Assembly (NCBI GenBank): GCA_944320385.1
Contig: CALUHH010000020.1
Span: forward strand, 1 to 41,711
DNA: 41,711 nt
Source: an uncultured Atopobiaceae bacterium
GTDB lineage: Bacteria > Actinomycetota > Coriobacteriia > Coriobacteriales > Atopobiaceae
Reading direction: 5' to 3'
Both the position numbers and the translations under genes were made by a program. Below are positions 1 to 6,994 of the stretch, one piece after another. The notes under the pieces are model-generated. The model had not been told where the DNA came from, ran no database searches, and saw only the letters and a program-made list of their open reading frames with translations. Every line of letters begins with the position of its first letter. Within the stretch, counting starts at the first letter, position 1.

Positions 1-88
1 CTTGGACACTCACAGCTTGGCGGGACCCTCCCTGTTTGTCACCCCCGGGGCGTCAACAACGTGTTGGCACACAACACCTAAGCGCGGC

Positions 89-126
89 GGCGCCGATTTC
101 CCGGACGCGCCGCGATCCCTAAGCAC
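89..126. repeat. Fragment of the TTAAGC-type intergenic repeat array
   Basis: The stretch from CTAAGCGCGGCGGCGCCGAT to CCCTAAGCAC closely matches the right end of the repeat array at about 40.2 kb, where the same order of blocks appears (TAAGCGCGGCGGCGCCGA, then CCCCGGACAGGCC, then GATCTCTAAGCGC). It is therefore another copy of the same family, cut off before the marR promoter. The first 88 bases of the window hold no gene I can support. Confidence 0.6.
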
Positions 127-152
127 GCCCCGCGCCGCGCCCGCGCCCTCCC

Positions 153-181
153 TTGACTTATGTCCGAAATCGGACTAATAT
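153..181 (+). promoter_or_regulatory. Sigma-70 type promoter of the MarR-exporter operon
   Basis: TTGACT at 153-158 and TAATAT at 176-181 are separated by exactly 17 bases, a near-consensus housekeeping promoter. It lies just upstream of the MarR start at 213 and should drive the regulator and both exporter genes. Confidence 0.8.
162..175. promoter_or_regulatory. Palindromic operator inside the marR promoter
   Basis: GTCCGA-AA-TCGGAC is a perfect inverted repeat with 6-base arms filling the spacer between the -35 and -10 boxes. A MarR dimer bound here would block RNA polymerase, the usual autorepression arrangement of the family. Binding by this particular protein is inferred from position. 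Confidence 0.65.
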
Positions 182-212
182 GGCTCGCCGCACGCGACGA
201 GAGGGGAGGCTC

Positions 213-716
213 ATGCCCAATGAAGCCGAGGTAGCGAGCGCGCGGCAGCTCGACGTCCTCTACCAGAAGACCGATAAGATCTACTACGAGTTCGCGCGCG
301 GGTGCGGGCTCTCGGAGACGGCGTACTGGATCTTGTACGCCCTCGAGGTCTCCGGCGGCAGCGCCACGCAGGCGCGCATCGCCGAGGAGTTCTCGTACTC
401 GAGGCAGACGGTGAACTCCGCGCTCAAGACGCTCGAGGCGCGCGGCCTGGCCGAGCTCTGCTTTGCCGAGGGCGGCCGGCGCGCAAAGGCCGTGCGGCTC
501 ACGGCGGCGGGGCGCGCCTTCAGCGACGAGCGCATCGTCCCGGCCATCGAGGCCGAGGAGCGCGCCTTCGCGACCCTCGCGCCCGCGGAGCGCGCTGAGT
601 TCCTGCGCCTGGCCGCGGCCTACACCGCCGCCATCGACCGCGAGCTCAGGAGCCTGTCCGCCCAGCCTGACCCCGCCCCGTCCGTCCCCGTCACCGCGAA
701 GGGAGAGAAACAGTGA
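213..716 (+). CDS. MarR family transcriptional regulator
   Basis: A 167-residue protein with the MarR winged-helix fold: a helical N-terminal dimer region, then a core with the recognition helix around EEFSYSRQTVNSALKTLEARG and a wing containing GGRRAKAVRLTAAG. MarR proteins bind palindromes as dimers and usually repress a neighbouring efflux or stress gene until a small ligand releases them. I chose the ATG at 213 because it follows GAGGGGAGG and lies downstream of the promoter; the longer frame from ATG 159-type codons would start inside the promoter itself. Its stop overlaps the GTG of the first exporter gene, so it is co-transcribed with, and probably controls, the exporter. The ligand is unknown. 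Confidence 0.88.
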   Translation: MPNEAEVASARQLDVLYQKTDKIYYEFARGCGLSETAYWILYALEVSGGSATQARIAEEFSYSRQTVNSALKTLEARGLAELCFAEGGRRAKAVRLTAAGRAFSDERIVPAIEAEERAFATLAPAERAEFLRLAAAYTAAIDRELRSLSAQPDPAPSVPVTAKGEKQ

Positions 717-2500
717 CCGAGAAGAACCACGCGCCCCGCGACTACAGCAAGCGCACCTCCGCGCGCCTGCTCGTGAGCCTCATGGCGCCGTACAAGGGCC
801 TGCTCGTGGCCATCCTCCTGGCCTCGATCTGCGACATGACGGGCATGCTCTACATCCCCACGCAGCTCTCGGCCATGGTCAACGTCGCCGTGGACACGCG
901 GGACATGAGCGCGCTCATGGGCCATGGCGTGGCCATGCTGATCGCGGCGCTCGTGGGCTCGGGCGGCTACCTGACGACGGTCTTTCTGACCTCGCGCCTG
1001 TGCGCCAAGGTGGGTCGCGACCTGCGCATGCGCGTCTACGACGCGTCGCTGGCGTTCTCGGGCTCGGACTTCAACGCCTTTGGAACGGGCTCGATGATCA
1101 CGCGCACGCTCTCCGACGCCAACGTCATCCAGCAGACGCTGCTGATGTCGATCCTCATGATCTTCCCCGTGCCCATCATGTGCGCGATCTCGATCTGGCT
1201 CGCCTTCACCACCGACGTGACGATGGGCTGGGTGCTGCTCGCCGTCACCCTGGCGATCGTTGCCATCTCCGCCGCGGCGGTCGCCAAGTCCGCGCCGATC
1301 TTCACGCGCCTGCAGGGCTTCATCGACAACATGAACACCCGCCTGCGCGAGTCGATCACAGGCGTGCGCGTGATCCGCGCCTTTGGCAAGGAGGCGCGCG
1401 AGCGCGGCAGGCTCGACGAGACCTTCTCGGACTACGCGAGCAACGCCATCCGCGTGAACCTCGTCTTCGCGGTCACCGACTGCATGACGTTCTTCCTGAT
1501 GAACGTCGTCGAGGCCACGATCATGTGGGTCGGCGCGGACCGCGTCGGCGCGCACGCGATGCAGATCGGGTCGATCTCGGCGCTCGTCGAGTACGCGATG
1601 CTCATCATGATGTTCATGATGATGGCGCAGTTCGCGATCTTGCAGGTGCCGCGCGCCCTGGCGTGCCTCACCCGCGCGGCCGAGGTGCTCGACGTGGACC
1701 CCGAGATCGCCGACGCCGCCGCGCCCGCCGCGCTGGGCTCGGCGACAGGCACCGACGACGAGGTTGCCCGCTTCGACCACGTGAGCCTGCGCTTCTCGGA
1801 CGCGGACGAGGACACCCTGCACGACATCTCCTTCGCGCTGCGCCGCGGTCAGGTCACGGCCATCATCGGCAACACCGGCTCCGGCAAGTCCACGATCGCC
1901 AAGATGCTGCTGCGCTTCAACGACGTCACGGGCGGCAGCCTCACCTTCGGCGGCGTCGACGTGCGGCGCCTCGCGCAGGACGACCTGCGCCGCCGCATCG
2001 CCTACGTCCCCCAGAAGGCGTGGCTCTTCTCGGGCACCATCGCCGAGAACCTGCGCCACGGTGACGCCGACGCCCCCGACGGGCGCCTCTGGCACGCGCT
2101 CGACGTGGCCCAGGGCGGCTTCGTGCGCGACCTCGCGGACGGCCTCGGGACGCGCGTGGCCCAGGGCGGCACGAACTTCTCGGGCGGCCAGCGCCAGCGC
2201 CTCGCCATCGCCCGCGCCCTCGTGCGCGAGGCCGACCTCTACGTCTTTGACGACTCGTTCTCCGCGCTCGACTACAAGACCGACGCCGCGCTGCGCCACG
2301 CGCTCGCCGGCGAGCTCACCAACGCGGCGACGCTGATCATCGCCCAGCGCGTGAGCACCATCCACGACGCCGACCAGATCGTCGTCCTCAAGGACGGCGA
2401 GGTCGTGGGCCTGGGCACCCACGACGAGCTCATGGAGGCGTGCCCCACCTACCGTGCGATAGCCGACTCCCAGACGAGAGGGGGAGATGCAGATGCCTAG
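713..2500 (+). CDS. Heterodimeric ABC exporter subunit (degenerate ATP site)
   Basis: A 595-residue half-transporter: an N-terminal six-helix exporter membrane domain (about residues 20-320) and a C-terminal ATPase domain. Walker A is GNTGSGKST at about 386 and the signature FSGGQ is intact at about 489. The Walker B segment reads VFDDSFSALD, so the usual catalytic Glu is Asp (about 514), and the H-loop His is Gln (IAQRVST, about 545). Those changes mark the non-hydrolysing site of heterodimeric exporters such as TM287/288 or LmrCD. It starts at GTG 713 behind GGGAGAG, overlapping the marR stop, and overlaps the next exporter gene. Likely a drug or peptide exporter in the membrane; the substrate cannot be read from sequence. 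Confidence 0.92.
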   Translation: MTEKNHAPRDYSKRTSARLLVSLMAPYKGLLVAILLASICDMTGMLYIPTQLSAMVNVAVDTRDMSALMGHGVAMLIAALVGSGGYLTTVFLTSRLCAKVGRDLRMRVYDASLAFSGSDFNAFGTGSMITRTLSDANVIQQTLLMSILMIFPVPIMCAISIWLAFTTDVTMGWVLLAVTLAIVAISAAAVAKSAPIFTRLQGFIDNMNTRLRESITGVRVIRAFGKEARERGRLDETFSDYASNAIRVNLVFAVTDCMTFFLMNVVEATIMWVGADRVGAHAMQIGSISALVEYAMLIMMFMMMAQFAILQVPRALACLTRAAEVLDVDPEIADAAAPAALGSATGTDDEVARFDHVSLRFSDADEDTLHDISFALRRGQVTAIIGNTGSGKSTIAKMLLRFNDVTGGSLTFGGVDVRRLAQDDLRRRIAYVPQKAWLFSGTIAENLRHGDADAPDGRLWHALDVAQGGFVRDLADGLGTRVAQGGTNFSGGQRQRLAIARALVREADLYVFDDSFSALDYKTDAALRHALAGELTNAATLIIAQRVSTIHDADQIVVLKDGEVVGLGTHDELMEACPTYRAIADSQTRGGDADA

Positions 2501-4349
2501 CGAGAAGAACCAGGAGCTCGATCAGCTCGAGAGCCTCGAGCGCGGCGTCGCGCCAGCGCCCGAGGAGGAGCTCGACGTGCCCTCCGATGCCCTCGGCACC
2601 GCCGCGCGCCTCTGGGCGGTCGCGGCAGGCCAGCGCTGGAGGCTCGTGGTGGCCGCGTTCTGCTCGGTCGCCTACGTGGCGGGCAGCCTCGGCGCCACCG
2701 CCTACAGCGCGGGCCTCATCGACCACCTCTGGGTGGGCATCCAGGCGAGCTTTGCCGCCGGCGAGCCCTTCGTGGTCTCGCTGGAGAACGCCGGCGTCGA
2801 GATCCTCACCTTCTTTGGGATCTGGACGGCCGCCTGGGCCGCCTACACCGTGCAGGCCCTCGTCATGGCGAGCTTCGCGGAGAGGCTGAACCTGCGCCTG
2901 CGCGGCCGGATCGCCGACAAGCTCGCGCGCCTGCCGCTCGCGTACTACGACGCCCACCAGCCGGGCGACACCATCAGCCGCGCGACCAACGACCTCGACA
3001 AGATCTCCGAGGTCCTGCAGCGCGGCCTGCTCCAGCTGCTCATGGCCTTCTTCATGGTGGGCGGCGCCATCGTGCTCATGGCCACCTATGACGTCGTGCT
3101 CACGGTCATCTTCGTGGCCTTCGCGCTCGTCGCAGCTGTGGTGACCAAGCTCGTGACCACCTACACGCTCAAGCTCGCCGCTGCGCGCCAGGACGCGCTC
3201 GGCACCCTCACCGGGCGCGTGGAGGAGGCCTACAGCGGTCGCGCCGTCATCAAGGCCTTCGGGCGCGAGGACGCGAGCGCGGCCGAGATCCGCGCCGCCG
3301 CCGAGGCGCTCGCGGAGGCCTCGGGCAGCGCCGACTTCGTGACCAACGCGATCGCGCCCGCGATCCGCCTGCTCATGCGCCTCTGCCAGGTGACGATCGG
3401 CCTGCTCGCGGGCGGCATGCTCGTCATGGGGCAGATCTCGGTCGGCGTCTTCCAGGCGTTCTTCCAGTACGTGATGCAAGCCTCCGAGCCGCTCACGCAG
3501 CTCTCGCTCACGGTCAACATGCTCCAGGGCGCGCTGGCCGCCGCGGAGCGCGTGTTCGCCCTGCTCGACGAGGGCGAGGTCGTGCCGGACCCCGCGGCGC
3601 CCGCGCCGCTGCCCGAGCCGGTGCGCGGTCGCGTGGCCTTCGAGCACGTTCGCTTTGGCTATGCGGCGGACCGCCCGCTCATGCGCGACGTCTCTCTCGT
3701 GGCCGAGCCGGGCCAGAAGGTCGCCATCGTCGGCGCCACGGGCGCCGGCAAGACCACGCTGATCAATTTGCTCATGCGCTTCTACGAGGTGGACGGCGGC
3801 CGCATCACGCTCGACGGCGTGGACACCCGCGAGCTCACCCGCGCCGAGCTGCGCCGCCAGTTTGGCATGGTGCTGCAGGACGCGTGGCTCTTCGAGGGCA
3901 CCATCGCCGAGAACATCGCCTACGGCAAGCCCGGCGCCACCCGCGAGGAGGTCGAGGCCGCCGCGCGCGCCGCGCACGTGGACTTCTTCGTGCGCACGCT
4001 GCCGCACGGCTACGACACGATGCTCTCCAACGACGCCGAGAACATCTCCCAGGGCCAGCGGCAGCTGCTCACCATCGCGCGCGCGATGCTCACCGACCCC
4101 GCGATCCTCATCCTCGACGAGGCCACCTCGAGCGTTGACACCCGCACCGAGCAGGCCATCGTTCGCGCGATGGAGGCCATCATGGAGAACCGCACGAGCT
4201 TCGTGATCGCGCACCGCCTCTCGACGATCGTCGACGCGGACCTCATCCTCGTGATGGAGAGGGGCACGATCATCGAGCAGGGCACCCATGCCGAGCTGCT
4301 CGCCGCCGGGGGCGCGTACGCCGAGCTCTACCGGTCGCAGTTCGCGTAG
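2493..4349 (+). CDS. Heterodimeric ABC exporter subunit (catalytic ATP site)
   Basis: A 618-residue partner of the preceding gene, with a membrane domain (about residues 40-365) and an ATPase domain. Walker A GATGAGKTT is at about 414, and Walker B LILDEATSSVD keeps the catalytic Glu (about 543); the H-loop IAHRLST is normal. Its signature is ISQGQ (about 518) rather than LSGGQ. Combined with its partner this gives one consensus site (this Walker A/B with the partner's FSGGQ) and one degenerate site, as expected for a heterodimer. I prefer ATG 2493 (MPSEKN), about 7 bases after AGAGGGGGAG, over the in-frame ATG at 2487, which is too close to that ribosome site. The N-terminal 40 residues are acidic and cytoplasmic. 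Confidence 0.92.
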   Translation: MPSEKNQELDQLESLERGVAPAPEEELDVPSDALGTAARLWAVAAGQRWRLVVAAFCSVAYVAGSLGATAYSAGLIDHLWVGIQASFAAGEPFVVSLENAGVEILTFFGIWTAAWAAYTVQALVMASFAERLNLRLRGRIADKLARLPLAYYDAHQPGDTISRATNDLDKISEVLQRGLLQLLMAFFMVGGAIVLMATYDVVLTVIFVAFALVAAVVTKLVTTYTLKLAAARQDALGTLTGRVEEAYSGRAVIKAFGREDASAAEIRAAAEALAEASGSADFVTNAIAPAIRLLMRLCQVTIGLLAGGMLVMGQISVGVFQAFFQYVMQASEPLTQLSLTVNMLQGALAAAERVFALLDEGEVVPDPAAPAPLPEPVRGRVAFEHVRFGYAADRPLMRDVSLVAEPGQKVAIVGATGAGKTTLINLLMRFYEVDGGRITLDGVDTRELTRAELRRQFGMVLQDAWLFEGTIAENIAYGKPGATREEVEAAARAAHVDFFVRTLPHGYDTMLSNDAENISQGQRQLLTIARAMLTDPAILILDEATSSVDTRTEQAIVRAMEAIMENRTSFVIAHRLSTIVDADLILVMERGTIIEQGTHAELLAAGGAYAELYRSQFA

Positions 4350-4392
4350 CGGCGGCGCGTCCTTCTCGCCTTGACGCCCCGCCTGCGCCGAG

Positions 4393-4485
4393 ATTGCATC
4401 TGCGCCCAAATCTCGTCGAGTAAGAGTTATGTGCGAGAAGGACCTCGAAATCGGGGCCCTTCTCGCATATTTCCCTTACTCGGCG
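4393..4485 (+). repeat. 93-bp intergenic hairpin element, copy 1
   Basis: Begins ATTGCATCTGCG and ends TTACTCGGCG. The inner part (4417-4482) folds into a long hairpin: CGAGTAAG pairs with CTTACTCG and TGCGAGAAGG with CCTTCTCGCA. A second copy, in the opposite orientation, lies at 24231-24323; by my alignment 85 of 93 positions agree. Conservation extends through the unpaired 5' third, so it is more than a simple terminator. It lies between the convergent exporter and FmdB genes. Confidence 0.8.
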
Positions 4486-4524
4486 TAGCGGCGGCGGCGA
4501 GGCGAGAAGGACGTCCCGCCGCAC

Positions 4525-4554
4525 AAAAAACGACGGCCCCTCGGGGCCGCCGCC
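4525..4554 (-). terminator. Intrinsic terminator of the FmdB-like gene
   Basis: Read on the minus strand, a GC-rich stem (CGGCCCC / GGGGCCG extended through a mismatch) is followed by six T residues (AAAAAA at 4525-4530 on the plus strand), shortly after the stop of the leftward gene. Confidence 0.7.
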
Positions 4555-4576
4555 GTCACGCTCCGTTGCCGCGTGC

Positions 4577-4807
4577 CTAGTCGCAGGCGCCGCAGCTCTC
4601 GCACTTCTCGCTCTTGGGCGCGCCGCCCTTGTTGCGCTGGTCGGTGTTGTAGAAGCCCGACCCCTTGAAGACGATGCCCGAGGGGTCGAAGACGCGGTCG
4701 GCCACGTGCCCGCAGCTGGGGCAGCTGACCGTGGGGTGGGCGCTCATGGGGTGCTCCACCTCAAACGTGGCTCCGCAGTCCGGGCAGTGATAGTCGTAAC
4801 GTGCCAT
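4577..4807 (-). CDS. FmdB-type zinc ribbon protein
   Basis: A 76-residue protein opening MARYDYHCPDCGATFEV, the classic start of the FmdB family, with a second CxxC (SCPSCGH) completing a zinc ribbon of two CxxC knuckles. A third pair, CESCGACD, is at the C-terminus. The central part includes VFDPSGIVFKGSGFYNTD, typical of the family. The name comes from a putative regulator of formamidase, but the real role of most members is unknown. It is monocistronic, with its own terminator, and divergent from the HAD-thiamine kinase gene. A 15-base inverted repeat at 4858-4872 lies in the shared upstream region. Confidence 0.88.
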   Translation of the reverse strand: MARYDYHCPDCGATFEVEHPMSAHPTVSCPSCGHVADRVFDPSGIVFKGSGFYNTDQRNKGGAPKSEKCESCGACD

Positions 4808-4857
4808 GATCCCCTCCGATGGTGCAAAAGCGTCTCAGTCAAGCCGCAGGATACTTT

Positions 4858-4872
4858 ACCCAACGTTTGGGT
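4858..4872. promoter_or_regulatory. Inverted repeat in divergent promoter region
   Basis: ACCCAA-CGT-TTGGGT has perfect 6-base arms. On the minus strand it sits between a possible -35 (TTGCCG) and -10 (AAGTAT) for the FmdB-like gene, which would suit an operator. The promoter boxes are weak, so this is only a candidate. Confidence 0.35.
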
Positions 4873-4926
4873 CGGCAAACGCGGGGATTTTGCCTGCGGG
4901 CGCGTATATCATCATATCTGCTTGTT

Positions 4927-4948
4927 GCGGGCCGCCCGGGCGGCCCGC
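4927..4948. promoter_or_regulatory. 22-bp perfect palindrome in leader of the HAD-thiamine kinase gene
   Basis: The run from GCGGGCCGCCC to GGGCGGCCCGC is a perfect self-complementary 22-mer ending about a dozen bases before the ribosome site GGAGGGGAG. It could be a protein-binding operator or an RNA stem in the leader. No consensus thiamine riboswitch (THI box) is visible in this short upstream region. Confidence 0.45.
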
Positions 4949-4971
4949 GCCGCGAAGACGGGAGGGGAGCG

Positions 4972-6330
4972 ATGGACGTAGCTGGGGCGATCTTTGACTG
5001 CGATGGGACGCTGGTCGACTCGATGGGCATGTGGGCGCACGCGTGGGACTGGCTCGCCGCGCGCCACGGCGTCCCGGGCGTGCCGCTCGAGCGGATCGAG
5101 TCGCTCTCCCTGCGCGACACCTGTGCCTTCTTCCATGACGAGCTGGGCATCCCGGCCTCGGCCGACGAGCTCTACGAGGAGCTCTGCGCCCACGTGCGAG
5201 AGGCCTACGAGAGCGAGGTCGCCCTCATGCCGGGCGCCCGCGACTTCCTCGACGAGCTGGTGGCCGCGGGCGTGCCGATGATCGTCGCCTCCTCGACGCC
5301 GGTGCGCGAGCTCGAGTGCGCGCTCGCCGCCCACGACCTGAGGCGCTACTTCGTCGACGTCGTGAGCACCGAGGACGTGGGCGGCCGCGACAAGGAGTTC
5401 CCCGACGTCTACCTCGAGGCGTGCCGACGGCTGGGCACGCCGCGCGAGGCAACGTGGGTCTTCGAGGACGCGCCCTTTGGCGTGCGCACCGCGCGACGCG
5501 CCGGGTTTGCCGTGGTCGGCATCATGAACGACCACGACGGCCGCCGCGAGGAGGACGTGCGCCCCTTCTGCGACGTCTTTGCCCATGGCTTCGCCGAGCT
5601 GTCTCTGCCGCTGCTGCGCGACTACGAGCGCCCGGTTGCCGCCCACGGGGAGCCGCTGCGGGCCCTGGTGGTTGCCGGCTCCCCGGAGCCGAGCTCGCCC
5701 GAGCTCCTCGTCGCGCTCGCCGACGACGCCGACTACGTGATCTGCGCGGACGGCGGGGCCGACGCCTGCCGTGCCGCGGGCGTCGCGCCCGACGTCTTCT
5801 GCGGCGACTCCGACTCCGCCTCCTCCGAGGCGGCCGCCTGGGCGCGCGGCGCCGCGCGCACCTGCGTGAGCTTCCCGTCCGAGAAGTACGCCACGGACCT
5901 CGCGCTCGCCCTCGACTGCGCGCGGCACGAGGCGGCGCGCCGGGCCCGCCCGCTCGCGCTCACGCTCACCTGCGCCTCGGGCGGACGTCCCGACCACGCC
6001 CTCGCGGTCGTCGGCCTGCTCGCCGGCTCCGGCGCCGCCGTCGCGCGCATCGTCGAGGACGGCTACGAGATGCGCATCGTCTCCGCGGCGGGGGAGAGCT
6101 GCTGGCATCTGGGCCCGGACGCCGTGGGCGCGACCTTCTCGGCCGTCGCCGTCGCCCCGGGGACCCGCGTGGACGAGCGGGGCATGCGCTGGGAGCTCGA
6201 GGACAAGCCGATGGAGCTCCTCGGCGACCTGGGGATCTCCAACGTGGTGACGGGCCCCGGGGCCCTGGTCGCGTGCCGCGCCGGCGCCGTGGCGGCGTTT
6301 CTGCTCCGCGCAACAAAAACGCCACAATAA
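4972..6330 (+). CDS. HAD phosphatase-thiamine pyrophosphokinase fusion
   Basis: A 452-residue two-domain protein. Residues 1-215 are a HAD hydrolase of the beta-phosphoglucomutase/CbbY type: nucleophile motif FDCDGTLVDS (D9, D11), motif II ASSTP (about 107), Lys 141 and motif IV VFEDAPFG (E165, D166). Residues about 229-452 resemble thiamine pyrophosphokinase: CADGGAD (D260), GDSDS (278-282; the family normally has GDFDS), EKYATDLALAL and GGRPDH (337-342). The kinase part would make thiamine diphosphate from thiamine and ATP. The HAD part could dephosphorylate a thiamine phosphate or an unrelated sugar phosphate; this is inference. I chose ATG 4972, behind GGAGGGGAG and beginning directly at the HAD motif; a longer in-frame start at 4819 would run through the palindrome. 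Confidence 0.85.
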   Translation: MDVAGAIFDCDGTLVDSMGMWAHAWDWLAARHGVPGVPLERIESLSLRDTCAFFHDELGIPASADELYEELCAHVREAYESEVALMPGARDFLDELVAAGVPMIVASSTPVRELECALAAHDLRRYFVDVVSTEDVGGRDKEFPDVYLEACRRLGTPREATWVFEDAPFGVRTARRAGFAVVGIMNDHDGRREEDVRPFCDVFAHGFAELSLPLLRDYERPVAAHGEPLRALVVAGSPEPSSPELLVALADDADYVICADGGADACRAAGVAPDVFCGDSDSASSEAAAWARGAARTCVSFPSEKYATDLALALDCARHEAARRARPLALTLTCASGGRPDHALAVVGLLAGSGAAVARIVEDGYEMRIVSAAGESCWHLGPDAVGATFSAVAVAPGTRVDERGMRWELEDKPMELLGDLGISNVVTGPGALVACRAGAVAAFLLRATKTPQ

Positions 6331-6344
6331 GTTGGGGTTTCTTG

Positions 6345-6372
6345 TTGCAGGCTGCACCGCATGTGCTATAGT
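6345..6372 (+). promoter_or_regulatory. Promoter of rpmB with extended -10
   Basis: TTGCAG at 6345-6350, 16-base spacer, TATAGT at 6367-6372 preceded by TGC (extended -10). The same GTGCTATAGT block precedes rpmF. The leader that follows folds into GGGCGCG (6393-6399) / CGCGCCC (6410-6416) just ahead of the ribosome site GGAGGT. Confidence 0.7.
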
Positions 6373-6432
6373 TGGCGAGCTGTGAAAGATGCGGGCGCGA
6401 GAAGAGCGCCGCGCCCCCGAGGAGGTACGAGC

Positions 6433-6621
6433 ATGTCCAAGGTCTGTGAGTTCTGCGGCAAGCACGCCGTTGCCGGTCATTCCATCAGCCACTCCCACCG
6501 CGTGGTGAACCGCACGTTCAAGCCCAACATCCAGCGCGTCACCGTCGTGGTCGACGGCCACCGCCGCAAGGCCAACGTCTGCTCGCGCTGCCTCAAGTCC
6601 GGCAAGATCGCCCGCAGCTAG
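6433..6621 (+). CDS. rpmB: 50S ribosomal protein L28
   Basis: A 62-residue L28, normal length for the bacterial family, with the zinc-binding form of the protein: CEFCGK near the N-terminus and CSRCLKSGK near the end. The segment SHSHRVVNRTFKPNIQRV is the characteristic L28 core. The start at 6433 follows GGAGGT at 6421-6426. It has its own promoter and terminator, so it is a single-gene unit, and the 61-base leader contains a GC stem directly before the ribosome site that could tune translation. Confidence 0.95.
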   Translation: MSKVCEFCGKHAVAGHSISHSHRVVNRTFKPNIQRVTVVVDGHRRKANVCSRCLKSGKIARS

Positions 6622-6644
6622 CCTGCGCGCCCAAAGCACGTCCG

Positions 6645-6671
6645 AGGGGGGCCGAGAGGCCTCCCTTTTTT
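6645..6671 (+). terminator. Intrinsic terminator after rpmB
   Basis: GGGGGGCC at 6646-6653 pairs with GGCCTCCC at 6658-6665 around a GAGA loop, followed by six T residues. Confidence 0.9.
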
Positions 6672-6718
6672 GTGTCGTGTCCCCATGCCGAGAAGGACGT
6701 GGGCTCGCAAGACGCCTG

Positions 6719-6865
6719 GTGCCGGATTTCCGCCGTCTGCGCGCGCACGGCACGCAGACGACGATAATCCGGCACCGATGCCGCTCACATGCCCAGATTC
6801 TGGCACCGCCACACGCAGATGGGCATTTTTCGGTACCGATGCCGCTCACATGCCCCCTCGCATTG
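6719..6865. repeat. Mosaic array of ~26-bp palindromic units (family B), copy 1
   Basis: Between rpmB and the peptide-binding protein gene, a ~26-base unit running from GTGCC through a CGG..TTCCG block to TCTGCGCG appears once forward (6719-6744) and then in reverse at 6751-6776, 6784-6807 and 6812-6837, with a partial copy near 6841-6865. The reverse units read CACGCAGA...CCGGCACC. The same family, better conserved, occurs at 18604-18784. The rest of the 6672-6994 interval holds no gene I can support; a possible -10 (TAAAGT, 6953) precedes the binding-protein gene. Confidence 0.7.
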
Positions 6866-6994
6866 TTTCAAGCCTGCTTCAGGTTCGAAGCCGCGCCGTT
6901 TCCGCTTGGCGCACTTTTGTTTCTTTTGTGACCCTTCCGCGCTCCACGGGACTAAAGTAGCCCGTGCAATGACCCCACGGGAGGGAGAGAAACC

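Noticed and set aside
4819..4971. 51-codon N-terminal extension of the HAD-kinase fusion
   Set aside because: It would translate the 22-bp palindrome and lacks a ribosome site; ATG 4972 has a strong one and begins at the HAD motif.
6952..6971. ACGGG...CCCGT inverted repeat around TAAAGT before the binding-protein gene
   Set aside because: Only five paired bases with a ten-base loop, too weak to call an operator.
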